Shown here: one piece after another, positions 44,630-54,125 of the stretch
Position numbering within the stretch: the first letter of the stretch is position 1
Layout: each line of letters opens with the position of its first letter
Assembly (NCBI GenBank): GCA_024734495.1
Contig: JALMQS010000225.1
Span: 2,877,650-2,941,649 of the forward strand
DNA length: 64,000 bases
Source: Forficula auricularia
Lineage: Eukaryota; Arthropoda; Insecta; Dermaptera; Forficulidae
Direction of reading: 5' to 3'
Made by a program: the position numbers and the translations under genes
The notes under the pieces: generated by a model
What the model was told of the DNA's origin: nothing
Seen by the model: only the letters and a program-made list of their open reading frames with translations
The model's database searches: none

Positions 44630-44690
44630 GAACACCCTCATTGATTTCCTCTCAAAAATTAACAACTCTACTACTCTCGACAAGAAAATC
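44630..44690 (+). mobile_element. 3' fragment of group 3 hammerhead element
   Basis: AACAACTCTACTACTCTCGA then CAAGAAAATC matches the 3' end of E56 and E6 (CTGCTACTCTAGGCAAAACA). The rest is lost. Confidence 0.5.
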
Positions 44691-45104
44691 TTTTCTAATT
44701 TGTTTTTTATTTTATCCCTTTTATGAGATTTCTATTAATTCGTCAAAAAACAATGGCTTCTATTTCAGGGATAATGAAAATAAAATTGATACAATGTTTG
44801 ATTGAATTTTATGAAAAGATAATTCCCTAAATTTATGCAATTTATCTTGCCCAGTGAGTGGATTGCTCAGATGTTAAATCAGTGAGTGAATGAGGCAGTT
44901 GATTCAATTTCTATGCAAGGATTACTTCAACCTGGCGTTGCTTATTAAAAGTGTTAAGACCCGCTTTGGTGGGGAGCAATGGTGTAATCCACAGTGGAAT
45001 CCAATGGATTTACATAGTAATCATAGAAAGGGAGGGTGGATATTCATATCTATTCCCTTATCTTATTAGTGGTTTGACAGCCCCTCTGAGGTTTTTGAAC
45101 TTTA
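44691..45104. other. Intergenic sequence, moderately complex
   Basis: From about 44920 the sequence is more balanced (CAGTGGAATCCAATGGATTT). It leads into the candidate exon through a pyrimidine-rich stretch ending GAACTTTAG. Confidence 0.35.
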
Positions 45105-45105
45105 G

Positions 45106-45345
45106 TTGAGCCTCGAGTTGCTACTCGCTGAGCTACAGGCTGCGAATCATTATTACGTTTGCAGACAACTTCAGGAGGCTGGATCGATGGCCAATAGAGC
45201 CTCATCTAACGTTCGCACAGATACAACACTAACATTGCAAATCCTCCGAGACTTTAACTACGATCTGCGCCCCTTCTTCGAACATGCTTCGGCAATTTTC
45301 TCAAATTATGAATTATTTATTTCTCATCTTCTAATAGATCTCTGA
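45106..45345 (+). pseudogene. Candidate exon or coding relic, unidentified
   Basis: A 79-codon open frame in better-balanced DNA, e.g. LELLLAELQAANHYYVCRQL and LQILRDFNYDLRPFFEHASA. It is preceded by TTTTTGAACTTTAG, acceptor-like, immediately before the frame. I do not recognise the protein, and no donor is evident before the AT-rich 3' end. Could be coding, a relic or chance. Confidence 0.22.
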
Positions 45346-45493
45346 AATTGAACGCCATTAATAATCCAATCTGTATCTACAAATTTCAAATTCTCTGGTT
45401 GAATTGGGCTAACCTCCTAAAAAACACTATAATAAGTGGATATTGATGAGGCAGTCCAAATAAAGAGAAGATAATTTAGACTATCTTTTTATT

Positions 45494-45539
45494 CATAAGC
45501 CGACGATTCGGTGGCTTATTACCTCCTTCTTCAGGGTTT
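45494..45539 (-). ncRNA. Hammerhead relic, left arm of E45
   Basis: Minus strand: CUGAAGA (45528-45534) is intact, but GAAA has become GAAU, helix II is disturbed (GGAGG against CCACC), and helix I has a mismatch (AAACC against GGCUU). Probably inactive. Confidence 0.5.
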
Positions 45540-45904
45540 TGAAAAGTCGGTGAAAGAAATCCAATGCGACTTTTTTCTCTGTGTCCTCTTTCAGTTGGAG
45601 TAACAATAATATTATTGGATAAAAAAATACTTGGTAGGTTTCACATTAAGATATAAAAATAAATTGCATTTAATTTTTATATCTTAATGTGAAACCTACC
45701 AAGTATTTTTTATCCAATAATTTAAAAAATGTTTCACCAAGCACCAAATTTCTTAAAAACTATTGAAGAGTTTATAAGAAATTTGGTGTTGGTAACTTTA
45801 TAACATTTTTTATCCAATAATTTCTATAAAAACTATTTAACAATAATATATTGTATATCATTCTCAGCAGAATGTCGTACTGGATTTTCTTCCCTGACTT
45901 TTCA

Positions 45905-45948
45905 AAACCCTGAAGAAGGAGGAGAATAAGCCTCCGAAACGTCGGTTT
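45905..45948 (+). ncRNA. Type I hammerhead ribozyme motif (E45)
   Basis: Helix I AAACC (45905-45909) with GGUUU (45944-45948), five pairs. Core CUGAAGA 45910-45916, extra A, helix II GGAGG/CCUCC with loop AGAAUAAG, GAAA 45936-45939, palindromic ACGU, C45943 before the scissile bond. All core residues are present. Confidence 0.73.
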
Positions 45949-46053
45949 ATGAATAAAAAGATAGTCTAAATTATTTTCTCTTTTTTGGATCATGTCTTTA
46001 TCCACTCAATCCACTTATCAGTCCGTCTCTAAAAATTTCTTCAGTCTTAGTAT

Positions 46054-46632
46054 CTATAATGTAGGTGAACGTTGATGGCGTCCGCGGTGGTTGTGCAAAA
46101 ATCAAGACTATAGAGGTTTTATTATTTTATCATTTATTTGTTAAACCGACGGTTTCGAGATTTGCTCTCTCCTTCTTCACTGGTGCGCAAAAAGTCAATG
46201 AAAAGTAAGTTCTGAAAATCAGTTGCTTTCTGTCTCATGACAATGCCAAAACACATTATAAAAGTTCTTTTTCATCTCGAATAGAAAACAAGTAAAAAAC
46301 AATTGATGATCCATATCTCATTAACATATGGATCATCAATTGCTTTTTACTGTTTTCTATTCGAGATGAAAAAGAATTTTTACAATGTTTTTTTGGCATT
46401 GTCAAAGGAGACAGAAAGTAACTATTTTTTGAACTACTTTCATTGACTTTTTTGTTACCCTGAAGAAGGAGAGAATAAATTCCGAAACGTCGGTTTAACA
46501 AATAAATGTAAAATAATAAAACCTCTATAGGCCCTATTTTTTACAACCACCGTGGACTGCTTTCATCAACATCCAATTACATATTTATACCAGTCCGTCT
46601 CTAGAAAATCTCTATCAATCTTATACTATAAT
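46054..46632. mobile_element. Group 1 hammerhead element E46, tandem to E45
   Basis: Body about 46061-46625 between CTATAAT copies at 46054-46060 and 46626-46632; the first is also the right flank of E45. Arms of about 230 bp include GTTGATG, CGGTGGTTGT, CCTCTATAG, ATTTGTTAAACCGACG and GGCATTGTC. The centre is a near-perfect hairpin on CAATTGATGATCCATAT. A fragment occurs at 22978. Confidence 0.85.
46453..46500 (+). ncRNA. Type I hammerhead ribozyme motif (E46)
   Basis: Helix I UGUU-ACC (46453-46459) pairs with GGU-UU-AACA (46492-46500) around a small bulge. Core CUGAAGA 46460-46466, extra A, helix II GGAG/UUCC, GAAA 46484-46487, ACGU, C46491. The left-arm counterpart (about 46141-46185, minus) has GUGAAGA instead of CUGAAGA and is likely dead. 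Confidence 0.65.
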
Positions 46633-47215
46633 AAATTATCTTTTATTAATTTTTAATTCTAAAATTTGTTCTTCTAAAAAACTAATAATCATTTCTTTAC
46701 TATTTTGTTGGAGATCGTGGGTGTGATAAATTTGTATTTATTCAGCCAAATCAAGGAGGCACCGGGCACATTAAGATTCCTAGTATAAGACGTTTCTTCA
46801 GTTCAATGGGAATTATACACATAGGAGTAGGTAATATGGTAAATAATAATCCATAAAAACATAATATTTATATAATTATTATATTTATAAATTTAAGAAT
46901 TTTAGAGTCTTTTGTCAATCCTCTTAAGGGGGGAAAAATTGTATTTTTATAAATTTAATAAAATTTAATTTATTTATTTGTTATTTTAAATTTCAATTAT
47001 GTACTCTTTATATTTATTAGGTTAATCATGTTAAATATATTTTTTTAAATATGTATTAAAAAGATCGATAAAATTAATTATTTATTTATTATTTTGATAT
47101 TTGATAGGTACTTTTTGTCTTAATTAGGTTAATATAGTCAATAGATAGTATATATATTTATGCAAATATCAAAAAGGTTAATAAAAAATCATAATTAAGC
47201 CTGAATTTCAAATGC

Positions 47216-47336
47216 CGGGATTTTGGGTTGTCGGGATTTTAGCTGTCAGGATTTTGGGTTGTCGGGATTTTGGGTTTCGGGATTTTGGGTTGTAGGGATT
47301 TTGGGTTGTAGGGATTTTGGGTTTCGGGATTTTAGG
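47216..47336 (+). repeat. 16-bp G-rich minisatellite
   Basis: About eight units of GGGATTTTGGGTTGTC and variants (GGGATTTTGGGTTTC, GGGATTTTAGCTGTC). Repeated GGG pairs on one strand could form G-quadruplexes. Located inside element E47. Confidence 0.9.
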
Positions 47337-47371
47337 TGCCACCCACTTACGGTAATATATGTATAATTCCC

Positions 47372-47417
47372 AATAAACTGAAGATGGTCCGATAAATTCA
47401 GACCGAATCGTCTTATT
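47372..47417 (+). ncRNA. Near-intact hammerhead motif (E47)
   Basis: Helix I AAUAA against UUAUU, core CUGAAGA 47378-47384, extra U, helix II GGUC/GACC (perfect), then GAAU instead of GAAA, CGUC. Relative to E40, helix II has changed on both sides yet stays paired. The A15.1 to U change likely weakens or abolishes cleavage. Confidence 0.6.
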
Positions 47418-47624
47418 CTGGGAATTTTATTGTACCCGGTGCATCCTTGCTTTGGCTGAATTTTTCCTTCAACCCACTACAATTTCTTTTTTATTACATA
47501 GCTTTTAAAATTAAAATAAAATTCATATAAAATCCAAGAATCGAAACTTCTCTTGAGGTTAAAATAAGTATTTATTATACTTTGTGAATAGATTTATATG
47601 GTGTGATATAATATTGTATATTGT

Positions 47625-48001
47625 TTTGTAAGATCTTAGGCAATTGGATTAATAAATTAAATTCAGAGTTCTATATTGAATAAAACGGACGTTTCGTAAC
47701 TATATTTGCGACTTCTTCAGCGACTTATTCTCCTGCTCAATTGATGTCTGATATTATTACGAAACATTCTATATAAGATAAATAGATCTGATTGTGCTTT
47801 CTATGGTTCTTAGTTTTATAACTGTAATGAAAAATTAATGTGTTTAAGAATAAGAAAAATTAAAAAAGATAGAATGTTTCGTAATAATATCAGACAATTG
47901 AGTTGAAGAATAAGTCACTGAAGAAGTCGCAAATATAGTGACTTATTCAATATAAAGCTCTGAATTTAATTTATTTATCCAATTTCCTAAGATATTACAA
48001 A
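47625..48001. mobile_element. Group 5 hammerhead element E47b
   Basis: Arms TTGTAAGATCTTAGG, TTAAATTCAGAGTTCTATAT, GATATTATTACGAAACATTC and complements, total about 375 bp. The left arm carries a hammerhead (minus). The right arm keeps CTGAAGAAGTCGC but has lost the GAAAC segment. Confidence 0.82.
47682..47726 (-). ncRNA. Hammerhead ribozyme motif (E47b)
   Basis: Minus strand: helix I AAGUCG with CGUUUU (four to five pairs including a G-U and one mismatch). Core CUGAAGA (complement of 47714-47720), extra A, helix II GUCGC/GUUAC with one mismatch, GAAA (47692-47695), ACGU, C. Core intact, stems weaker than in groups 1 and 2. Confidence 0.6.
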
Positions 48002-49119
48002 TTAATTAAATTATGGATACCATTCACCAAAAAATTGTGCATTTAATTTAGTCCTCGCCTAAAGAATTGTTGTGCAGAAAACGTCACGACATTGGATTGT
48101 CATATAAAATATGCTGATACTCGTAATGAGGGTTTGTTATTCTAGAGTGAGTAAATGATTAGTACATTGGGTTGTTTTTGCAGACATTTTTTTTCAATGT
48201 TAAGGAGGTTTTTTCACGACAATTCACACAAAAAGTTTTGGCCTCGTAACCACTCTATAAATATGAACGAAACTAAAATTTTAGGTTATGTTTTTTTAAC
48301 GTGACTGTACCATTCACACTACGAAATCTCTATATGGATAGACACATACTTGCCGGATCGTTTCCAAGCCATTGATCTTATATTTCCTCCACTAAAAATA
48401 GTCACCCAAATATGTTTTTTTTGTTTTTTATCAAAACTAAGAGGTAAATAATTTCAATTTTTTTTTTAAGTTACTCCGAATATATTATTCTAATAAATAT
48501 TAGTTTTTCATCAAGATGGTGAAAGTCCTTCAATGAAAAAAATAAAATAATTATCATTTCTCCACCCTTTCCCTATTTACCCCATGTAAAAAATGTCATT
48601 TTTAATTGCAATTATTTCATGTTTGGTGTGGTAAATCGTCTTCAAATTTTAATCAGTGTGTTTATTATGCTTTCAATGACTTATATTGCAAGTTTCAAAG
48701 ACTTTTTGAATTTTTCCATTTGTGAAAGAACTGCCTTAAATATATTATATTATGAAATTGATCTGAATACTTATTCCAAATGAACATTTTCAAGAAAGCA
48801 GAGTCCTAGTTCTTGTAGGACTTTACCTCTTCGTACTTGTATTTTGTTGTCTTGTTTTTCTCCAACTTGTTATACAAGACTTGATGTGATAAATCATATT
48901 AAGTCTACTTAAATCTAAAATATTACCCAGCTGAATTTAAGTTTATACACAGATCTAATCCGTCATAGTCATCAGACGAAGCCCATTACCATTTAGGAGA
49001 TTTAAATTGAGATTAGTAATTATTCAGAAATATAGATTATTATTATATGGGCCAAGAGTTAAAAAATTATTTCTCATATTTACACTTGGGAGTTAAAATA
49101 TGGATATGTATTCGGTGTG
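48002..49119. other. AT-rich intergenic sequence
   Basis: No element ends, coding frame or RNA motif recognised. Confidence 0.45.
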
Positions 49120-49490
49120 TTTCCTTTTCTCGCCGAATCCAGGATCTTTCCAGAATGACATTGAATCATAGGACCAGTTGTATTCACGGATAGCTAATCC
49201 CGTTGGTCGCGCCAAGCCGTATATGTAAATACCTGTGTTGTTTTAATACATCTGCGCGTGTGTTGGTGTGTACATCACGAGTGACAAGCAAGTGTGCCGG
49301 GAAACGTCACGGGCTCCCCAAAAGCGTACCCAGGGCCAGAAATTAATGCCTGTTTCGCCTTGTGAATCCAAATGCGTAGCAGCCGTGGGCTTGCTTGCAT
49401 ACTAAAATGAAGCCCCTCGCCGTCCCGCTTGTCTCGCAATTGGCCAGTCTTGCTAATCCACTGTCCAATTCGATATCCCTCATGGAAATT
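49120..49490. promoter_or_regulatory. Higher-complexity island
   Basis: Balanced, non-repetitive block with GTTGGTCGCGCCAAGCCG, GGAAACGTCACGGGCTCC and an inverted CCAAT (GCAATTGGCCAG). An 85-codon minus-strand frame begins outside it and is not recognisable. Possible regulatory block. Confidence 0.3.
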
Positions 49491-49874
49491 TAATTTATTT
49501 CTACGATCAATGCAAAATATAAATATATACACACATGTAGTGGAGCTTTGAATTTGAAAATGAACTCGCTGAAAATCTCCTTAAAAGCAACATCAGGATT
49601 TATTGCTTGCCTCGATTTGGTAAAATTATTTTGGGAAAAACACATTAGAGAATCAAATATAGACCCGAAACGCGATTTATTTATCAACGTATTTTACAAA
49701 TATTATAGCATTTCATTCTTGACTAAATTTTGTATATATATAGGTATATTATATTGTTGAAAATATACTTTAATTATAATATCCTATTTCATATTAATAC
49801 AAATAATCTAGATAGTTATTGCAAAATTATTTTTAATGAAAAAATAATGACAGATTACATTTGTTAGGGTACGA

Positions 49875-50040
49875 CTAGGGGTGAACCGAGATTGTAATTA
49901 GGTGTACACCATCTTTGGAATTATGTGGAATTATTTTGGAATTCATTAGATAATGCCCATTCATCTATTGTCTTCTACTTGGAAATGAAAGTGGAAGTGG
50001 AAGTAGGTGTACACGATATTAGGTCGCGGTTCACCCCTCG
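49875..50040 (+). mobile_element. MITE-A copy 5
   Basis: Starts CTAGGGGTGAACCGAGATTG and ends CGCGGTTCACCCCTCG. Flanks GGGTACGA and GGCTATTG match at only four of eight positions, so the duplication has decayed. Confidence 0.85.
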
Positions 50041-50100
50041 GGCTATTGTAGATCAGCCATAAGAAATACGGGTTCGAGCCCTGATCGGAACCTTGTCTCT
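50041..50100 (+). mobile_element. tRNA-derived SINE-like fragment (3' half)
   Basis: B-box-like GGGTTCGAGCCC near 50070, with CCCTGATCGG after it, resembles the SINE-like fragment at 34945-35065 (GGGTTCAAGCCTGATTCG). The 5' half is absent and MITE-A copy 5 abuts it, possibly because the MITE inserted into the SINE. Confidence 0.4.
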
Positions 50101-50559
50101 GTCATTCTCTTTTTCATTAAGGACGTTCCCTAATAAATCAATTTTCTGGCAATCCCTTTAAAACTTTGAATACACATATTTATAAGTGTCCTTTATACGA
50201 AGAAATTTTTTCAATAGTCCTTGCGGCACTAAATTTGTAAATATTGACCATTGAAATTTGCATATTTAACACGCGAATCCTATCCCGATTGATGTCAAAT
50301 AACAATCGTAATTTTCTTGATAATATTTTGAAAAACTTAGAATCATTAACTGAAGATATAACAAATATTTTCCTGTTAAAATAATCGTATCAAGCGGTAT
50401 TCGTTTTGTATGAAAAATGCTAAAAATTATGTACTTTTGATGGTTTTCATTTTTTTCTCATGGCATGGCAAGTGAGAGAAACGTCGCACTAAAATCACTC
50501 AATTTTTCCATATCTAAAAAACTTCTGGAGCTGGTGTATTTGAGATTTTTAGCTAATTC

Positions 50560-50730
50560 TCTCAAATTTAAGGATCGCGGTGTTGGTTTATAGTGAAACA
50601 TTGTTAAAATTAAATTAGGTTGGAGTTGGTGGTGTTTCACAAAGGAAAAATTAAAATACAAAGATTTTTTTAGTTTACTCTATATATTTCGAGCTCTTAA
50701 CTCATCGTCAGGAGAACATTGACTAAAGAT
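50560..50730. mobile_element. Group 4 hammerhead element E50
   Basis: GGTGTTGGTTTATAGTGAAA near 50578, repeated in altered form as GGTTGGAGTTGGTGGTGTTT (50619), matches phrases in E1 and E34. A hammerhead follows on the minus strand. Element ends are not defined. Confidence 0.55.
50673..50717 (-). ncRNA. Hammerhead ribozyme motif, AUAUAU type (E50)
   Basis: Minus strand: helix I GUUCUC with GAGUAAAC (CUC/GAG plus GUU/AAC around a bulge). Core CUGACGA (complement of 50705-50711), extra U, helix II GAGUU/AGCUC with loop AAG (five pairs, one G-U), GAAA, palindromic AUAUAU, then A before the scissile bond. N7 is C here, which the consensus allows. Confidence 0.65.
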
Positions 50731-51998
50731 AACATAAAATAATGAACAGAATTTATTTTAATATGATGGACTGTTATTTATGACTAAGTGTAAATATGAA
50801 AGAATTATCAGGGGATGGTATGGCCTTAGAGCCGAAAGATTCTCTCAACCTAACTATACTGTTCTCATCTGGAATTTCGCATTGAGCTGTTTATGAAGTG
50901 TTTTTTTTTATTCTTTGTCTTTTAGTATCCGTAGAAATTACAGCCCTGCTATAGTACAAATTCTTATGAGCATTAAAATATATTTATATACAAATAACAT
51001 TTGTTAGATTTTATCCTGTTGTCAATTTTCTTCCTTATTCTGAAAAATATAATTTTAATTTCAAAATTAACTTTGAAAATAACGAACAAGAGTCTTTTCT
51101 CTAATTAAGTAATTAGACATCAAGGTTCTCTAATTAGATCATTATCTAGAAATGTGTAGTTCTTCATTATCAAGGCAACTTTCTCATATACAAAATTAGG
51201 ATAATTACACAATTCTAGAATTAATTTAAATTTCCGACCAAGTTGGAAAATTTTACGAATTCATCTCTTTTTTGAGAAAATATAATAAAGATTAAACATT
51301 CGAAGTTTTAAGCTCGGTACAGAAGCATTTTGAAGAGAATAGGGGAAATAAAATGGAGAGGGGTCAAAACTAAATCCTATTTATTTATTTAGATATTTTA
51401 TTTTAAGATTAAGAGATCATTATATTTTGGTGGAAATCAGACCAAAAATTAGGCGAAACACGGAAGTTAGAAATTTGAACCCTTTTTCCGATTTGAATCA
51501 AATTTTGAATATATACGAGGGGGGATGCAGATGTATGATTAAGACACGAGAGGACCACATCACATTTTTTTTAAATTGAAAAACTCACTTGCTTTTGTTC
51601 TCAATAGTATTTGAAAGATATGTGTGGAAAATGTGAAAACTTTTTTAAAACTCAGTGCACTTTCCTCAAATTTAAATGATTTTACAATTTTTCGTCAGAG
51701 AACGATTAAGCCTATAAAGTTGAAACCTGGCAGAAAAGTGCAGCATTATTAATATAGACTTAACCCCCGAATTTCCCCTCATTAAAAAAAAAACTTTTCG
51801 TTTCTGATTTTCTGTATTTTTGAACAAGGAATTTTGAAACTAAAAATCCCCAAATTCAATCATATCTTGGTTTTGGAAATAGTATAAACATTCTCAAACA
51901 CAAAGAAAGTTTCTACAATCTTGTTTTTGAATTATCACAAGTGTCAGAATTAATAAAAAGATTGACACTTTGCCAAAAAAAGCATGCTTGAAAACAGT
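50731..51998. other. Intergenic sequence with dispersed-repeat wording
   Basis: About 51480-51950 shares phrases (TTTCTGATTTTCTGTATTTT, TATAAAGTTGAAACCTGGCA) with 24.8-25.1 and 30.7 kb. Probably an old repeat. No gene. Confidence 0.35.
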
Positions 51999-52340
51999 TC
52001 TAGAATGAGTGGATTTTGATGAGGCAGTCTAAATTTCAAAAAAGAGAGATAATTTAAACTATCTTTTTTATTCAAAAACCGACGTTTCGGAGGTTTATTC
52101 CCACCTTCTTCGGGATTTCGAAAGGTCAATAAGGAAATTCAATGTGACATTCCCCTCTGTCGACCTTTCTAAACCCTGAAGAAGGAAGGAATAAACCTCC
52201 GAAACGTCGGTTTTTTAATAATAAAATATAGTTTAAATTATCTCTCTTTTTGAATTTTACACCTCATCATCAAAATCCACTCAATTCACTTATTATTCCG
52301 TCTCCAAATACCACTTCAATCTTATAGTTTATAGTCTAGA
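51999..52340. mobile_element. Group 1 hammerhead element E52a
   Basis: Body about 52005-52334 with TCTAGA on each side (51999-52004, 52335-52340). Arms AGTGGATTTTGATGAGGCAG, AATTTAAACTATCTTTTTTA and complements. The right end CCGTCTCCAAATACCACTTC is shared with E45 and E46. The left-arm ribozyme (about 52076-52118, minus) has CCGAAGA in place of CUGAAGA. Confidence 0.82.
52171..52213 (+). ncRNA. Type I hammerhead ribozyme motif (E52a)
   Basis: Helix I AAACC (52171-52175) with GGUUU (52209-52213). Core CUGAAGA 52176-52182, extra A, helix II GGA(A)GG/CCUCC with a one-base bulge, GAAA 52201-52204, ACGU, C52208. Core residues complete. Confidence 0.7.
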
Positions 52341-52423
52341 TTTTTGAAATCTCTAATCACTATGAGAAAAATAAATTATAAAATTTCGAGTGAATTTAAT
52401 AACGCCTGCCGAGGGTACCGAAT

Positions 52424-52700
52424 AATAATTAATTATTGAAGGAGACAATAAAAGTGTGCGTCTTCTGCTGGAATTATAAATTTTATTTATAACGAGACTA
52501 TAGTTTCGAGGGCTTTACCCTTTTCTTCAGTCCATTAAAATTGACTCACAGGAATTACTGTATGAAATAATGCCCTCTAAACTATATTCGTTATAAATAA
52601 AATTTATAATTCCAGCAGAAGACACACTCTTTTATTGTCTCCTTCAATATATTAAAATTCCGCAACCTCGGCACAAAAACTTTCAATTTAAAAATTAATT
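52424..52700. mobile_element. Group 3 hammerhead element E52b with 11-bp target duplication
   Basis: Body 52435-52689 between AATAATTAATT (52424-52434) and AAAAATTAATT (52690-52700), 10 of 11 identical. Ends ATTGAAGGAGACAATAAAAG and CTTTCAATTT match E6. The arm block CTTCTGCTGGAATTATAAAT is palindromic with its partner near 52590. Confidence 0.88.
52493..52533 (-). ncRNA. Hammerhead ribozyme motif (E52b)
   Basis: Minus strand: core CUGAAGA (52524-52530), extra A, helix II AGGG/CCCU with loop UAAAG, GAAA (52504-52507), then palindrome ACUAUAGU (52497-52504) and C at the cleavage position. Helix I is only GA/UC. ACUAUAGU could pair with a second copy over eight bases. Confidence 0.6.
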
Positions 52701-52909
52701 ATGTCGTGTAAATGAAATTTCCCTTATTTAAAAGTAAAGTTATTTTAAATTATTTAAATGGGTTTCTTAGAGAGTAAAAAATGTCTCAAATCTTTTTTTA
52801 AATTCATTAATTAACTCTGAATGCCGTTTTAAGTATTATTAGCTCTTTCAGAACAAATATCGTACACTAGTTTCTAGAAATTCGAACTAATTGTAAAGTT
52901 TGTTTCCAT

Positions 52910-53480
52910 TTCCGTCGGGAGGATGAGGGAGCTCATTCTTCACTCAACGGAATTTTTAATTTAAATGTCTAATTAATTGTGTCTGTTGTTTGACCCCGTC
53001 CAGATCGAGAGGCTGTGTCCATGGATGGGTCTTGGCTACAGTGGTGAGTTTCCAGCTTGCTTAAGCGGGCTTCCCTTTTGATCGATGTCCAATCAGAGGC
53101 AGCCACTGGCCAATCACACACTTGACTTGGTTGTATAATTGTCTGCTTACCAATTAACAATTACCGCCCCGAGAGGTCTTCGACGAAACCCGGGTTAGTG
53201 GGTGGAGGGCGCGGGTAAGGGTAGCTCGGGGTGGAGTCGCCCTTCCCTCTAGGAAATGTGCCGCCCCGTGGCGTCGTTCCGAGATTGCAGGCATTCGTCT
53301 CGTGACAAGATTGACACTTTTATTAATGTCTATTCGCTGAGGTATCCCATCCTTTTTCTATTTGCGCCCTTGCTGCTGTGTGCGCCCCCGAAGCGCGCTC
53401 TCTCGTGAAGGGAGGCGGAGAACAAAAATAAAATAAAAAAAAAACTTTTTACCAGAGTGACAAGGATAGAGAGAGAGCAT
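52910..53480. promoter_or_regulatory. GC-rich island, strongest regulatory candidate
   Basis: Complex block with two CCAAT cores (GATGTCCAATCAGAGGC and CTGGCCAATCACACAC), homeodomain-like CCAATTAACAATTACC, then GC-rich GGGTGGAGGGCGCGGGTAAG and GTGCCGCCCCGTGGCGTCG. Frames of 63 and 78 codons are unrecognised. Clustered CCAAT boxes beside a GC-rich stretch would suit a promoter, but no TATA box or initiator could be fixed. Confidence 0.38.
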
Positions 53481-53924
53481 TTTCTATACCGGTGAAAAAT
53501 CCCGTGGACATTTGAAAAATTACATCCACCTCCTTTATTCCGTATTTTCTTTCCCTTAAAAACCATCCACTCTAACTGAGCATTTTCATCCTTTTCATAT
53601 AGAAAAAAGAAAAAAGGCAGCTCATCCCCCGGTTTGTTTGTCTTGCCATGCTAAAAAATGTCCCATGTCACGTTATCGGGAGAGCTAAGATACAGGTCCC
53701 AGGTCAATCGCTTAAGGCTCCACGCCCTCAAGATCCACTCCTGGGAATCGGCTCAGATTAAATCTCAATTAAAAAAATATTTTTCCGGGTTTACTGCTCA
53801 CCACAATAATACAAGCCATTAAAATAAATGAATTAAAAGTAATGTATTTCTTGGGTGGCATACTCGCTTTGGCGAATTTTTAAAAATTATATTTATGTGC
53901 GATGAGGTTACACCAAGAAGGCAC
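53481..53924. other. Intergenic sequence
   Basis: Moderately complex to about 53770 (GTCACGTTATCGGGAGAGCT), then AT-rich. No feature defined. Confidence 0.35.
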
Positions 53925-54125
53925 TTCTATTGGTATCTGTTCGTTTGTAAACAGCGCTGACTGGTGGTCAAAATAAAAACTAACACATTCGGGTCATATT
54001 TATTTTTATTGTATAAAGAAAATTATTAAAAAACAAACAAACAAGATAAATTATTATTGGTTTGTTATCTTATGCAATATTGAGTGCTTTATTTAAATAT
54101 TCTCTTATTTAAAAAATTATCCTAG
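53925..54125 (-). repeat. Dispersed repeat G, copy 2
   Basis: Reverse-orientation counterpart of 38925-39115, sharing ACTGGTGGTCAAAATAAAAA and ATTTTTATTGTATAAAGAAA. Confidence 0.75.

Larger units (their letters stand above)
45427..46060. mobile_element. Group 1 hammerhead element E45
   Basis: Body about 45434-46053, flanked by CTATAAT (45427-45433 and 46054-46060). Arms AGTGGATATTGATGAGGCAG, TTTAGACTATCTTTTTATTC and complements. The right side ends with CGTCTCTAAAAATTTCTTCA and TCTTA, as in E46 and E52a. A separate small hairpin insertion (about 45627-45720, TACTTGGTAGGTTTCACATT and complement) sits inside. One hammerhead on each arm, intact only on the plus strand. Confidence 0.82.
46691..47495. 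mobile_element. Group 2 hammerhead element E47 with target duplication
   Basis: Body about 46705-47481, opposite in orientation to E40. Flanked by ATTTCTTTACTATT (46691-46704) and ATTTCTTTTTTATT (47482-47495), 12 of 14 identical. The left arm has TGTTGGAGATCGTGGG, AAGACGTTTCTTCAG (ribozyme with helix II deleted). The right arm has a nearly complete hammerhead. The interior holds AT-rich DNA and a G-rich minisatellite. Confidence 0.82.

Noticed and set aside
50041..50100. A tRNA gene
   Set aside because: Only the 3' half is present and it abuts the MITE-A end.
52076..52118. Minus-strand motif in the left arm of E52a as active ribozyme
   Set aside because: U4 of the core is changed to C (CCGAAGA), a residue needed for catalysis; treated as a relic.
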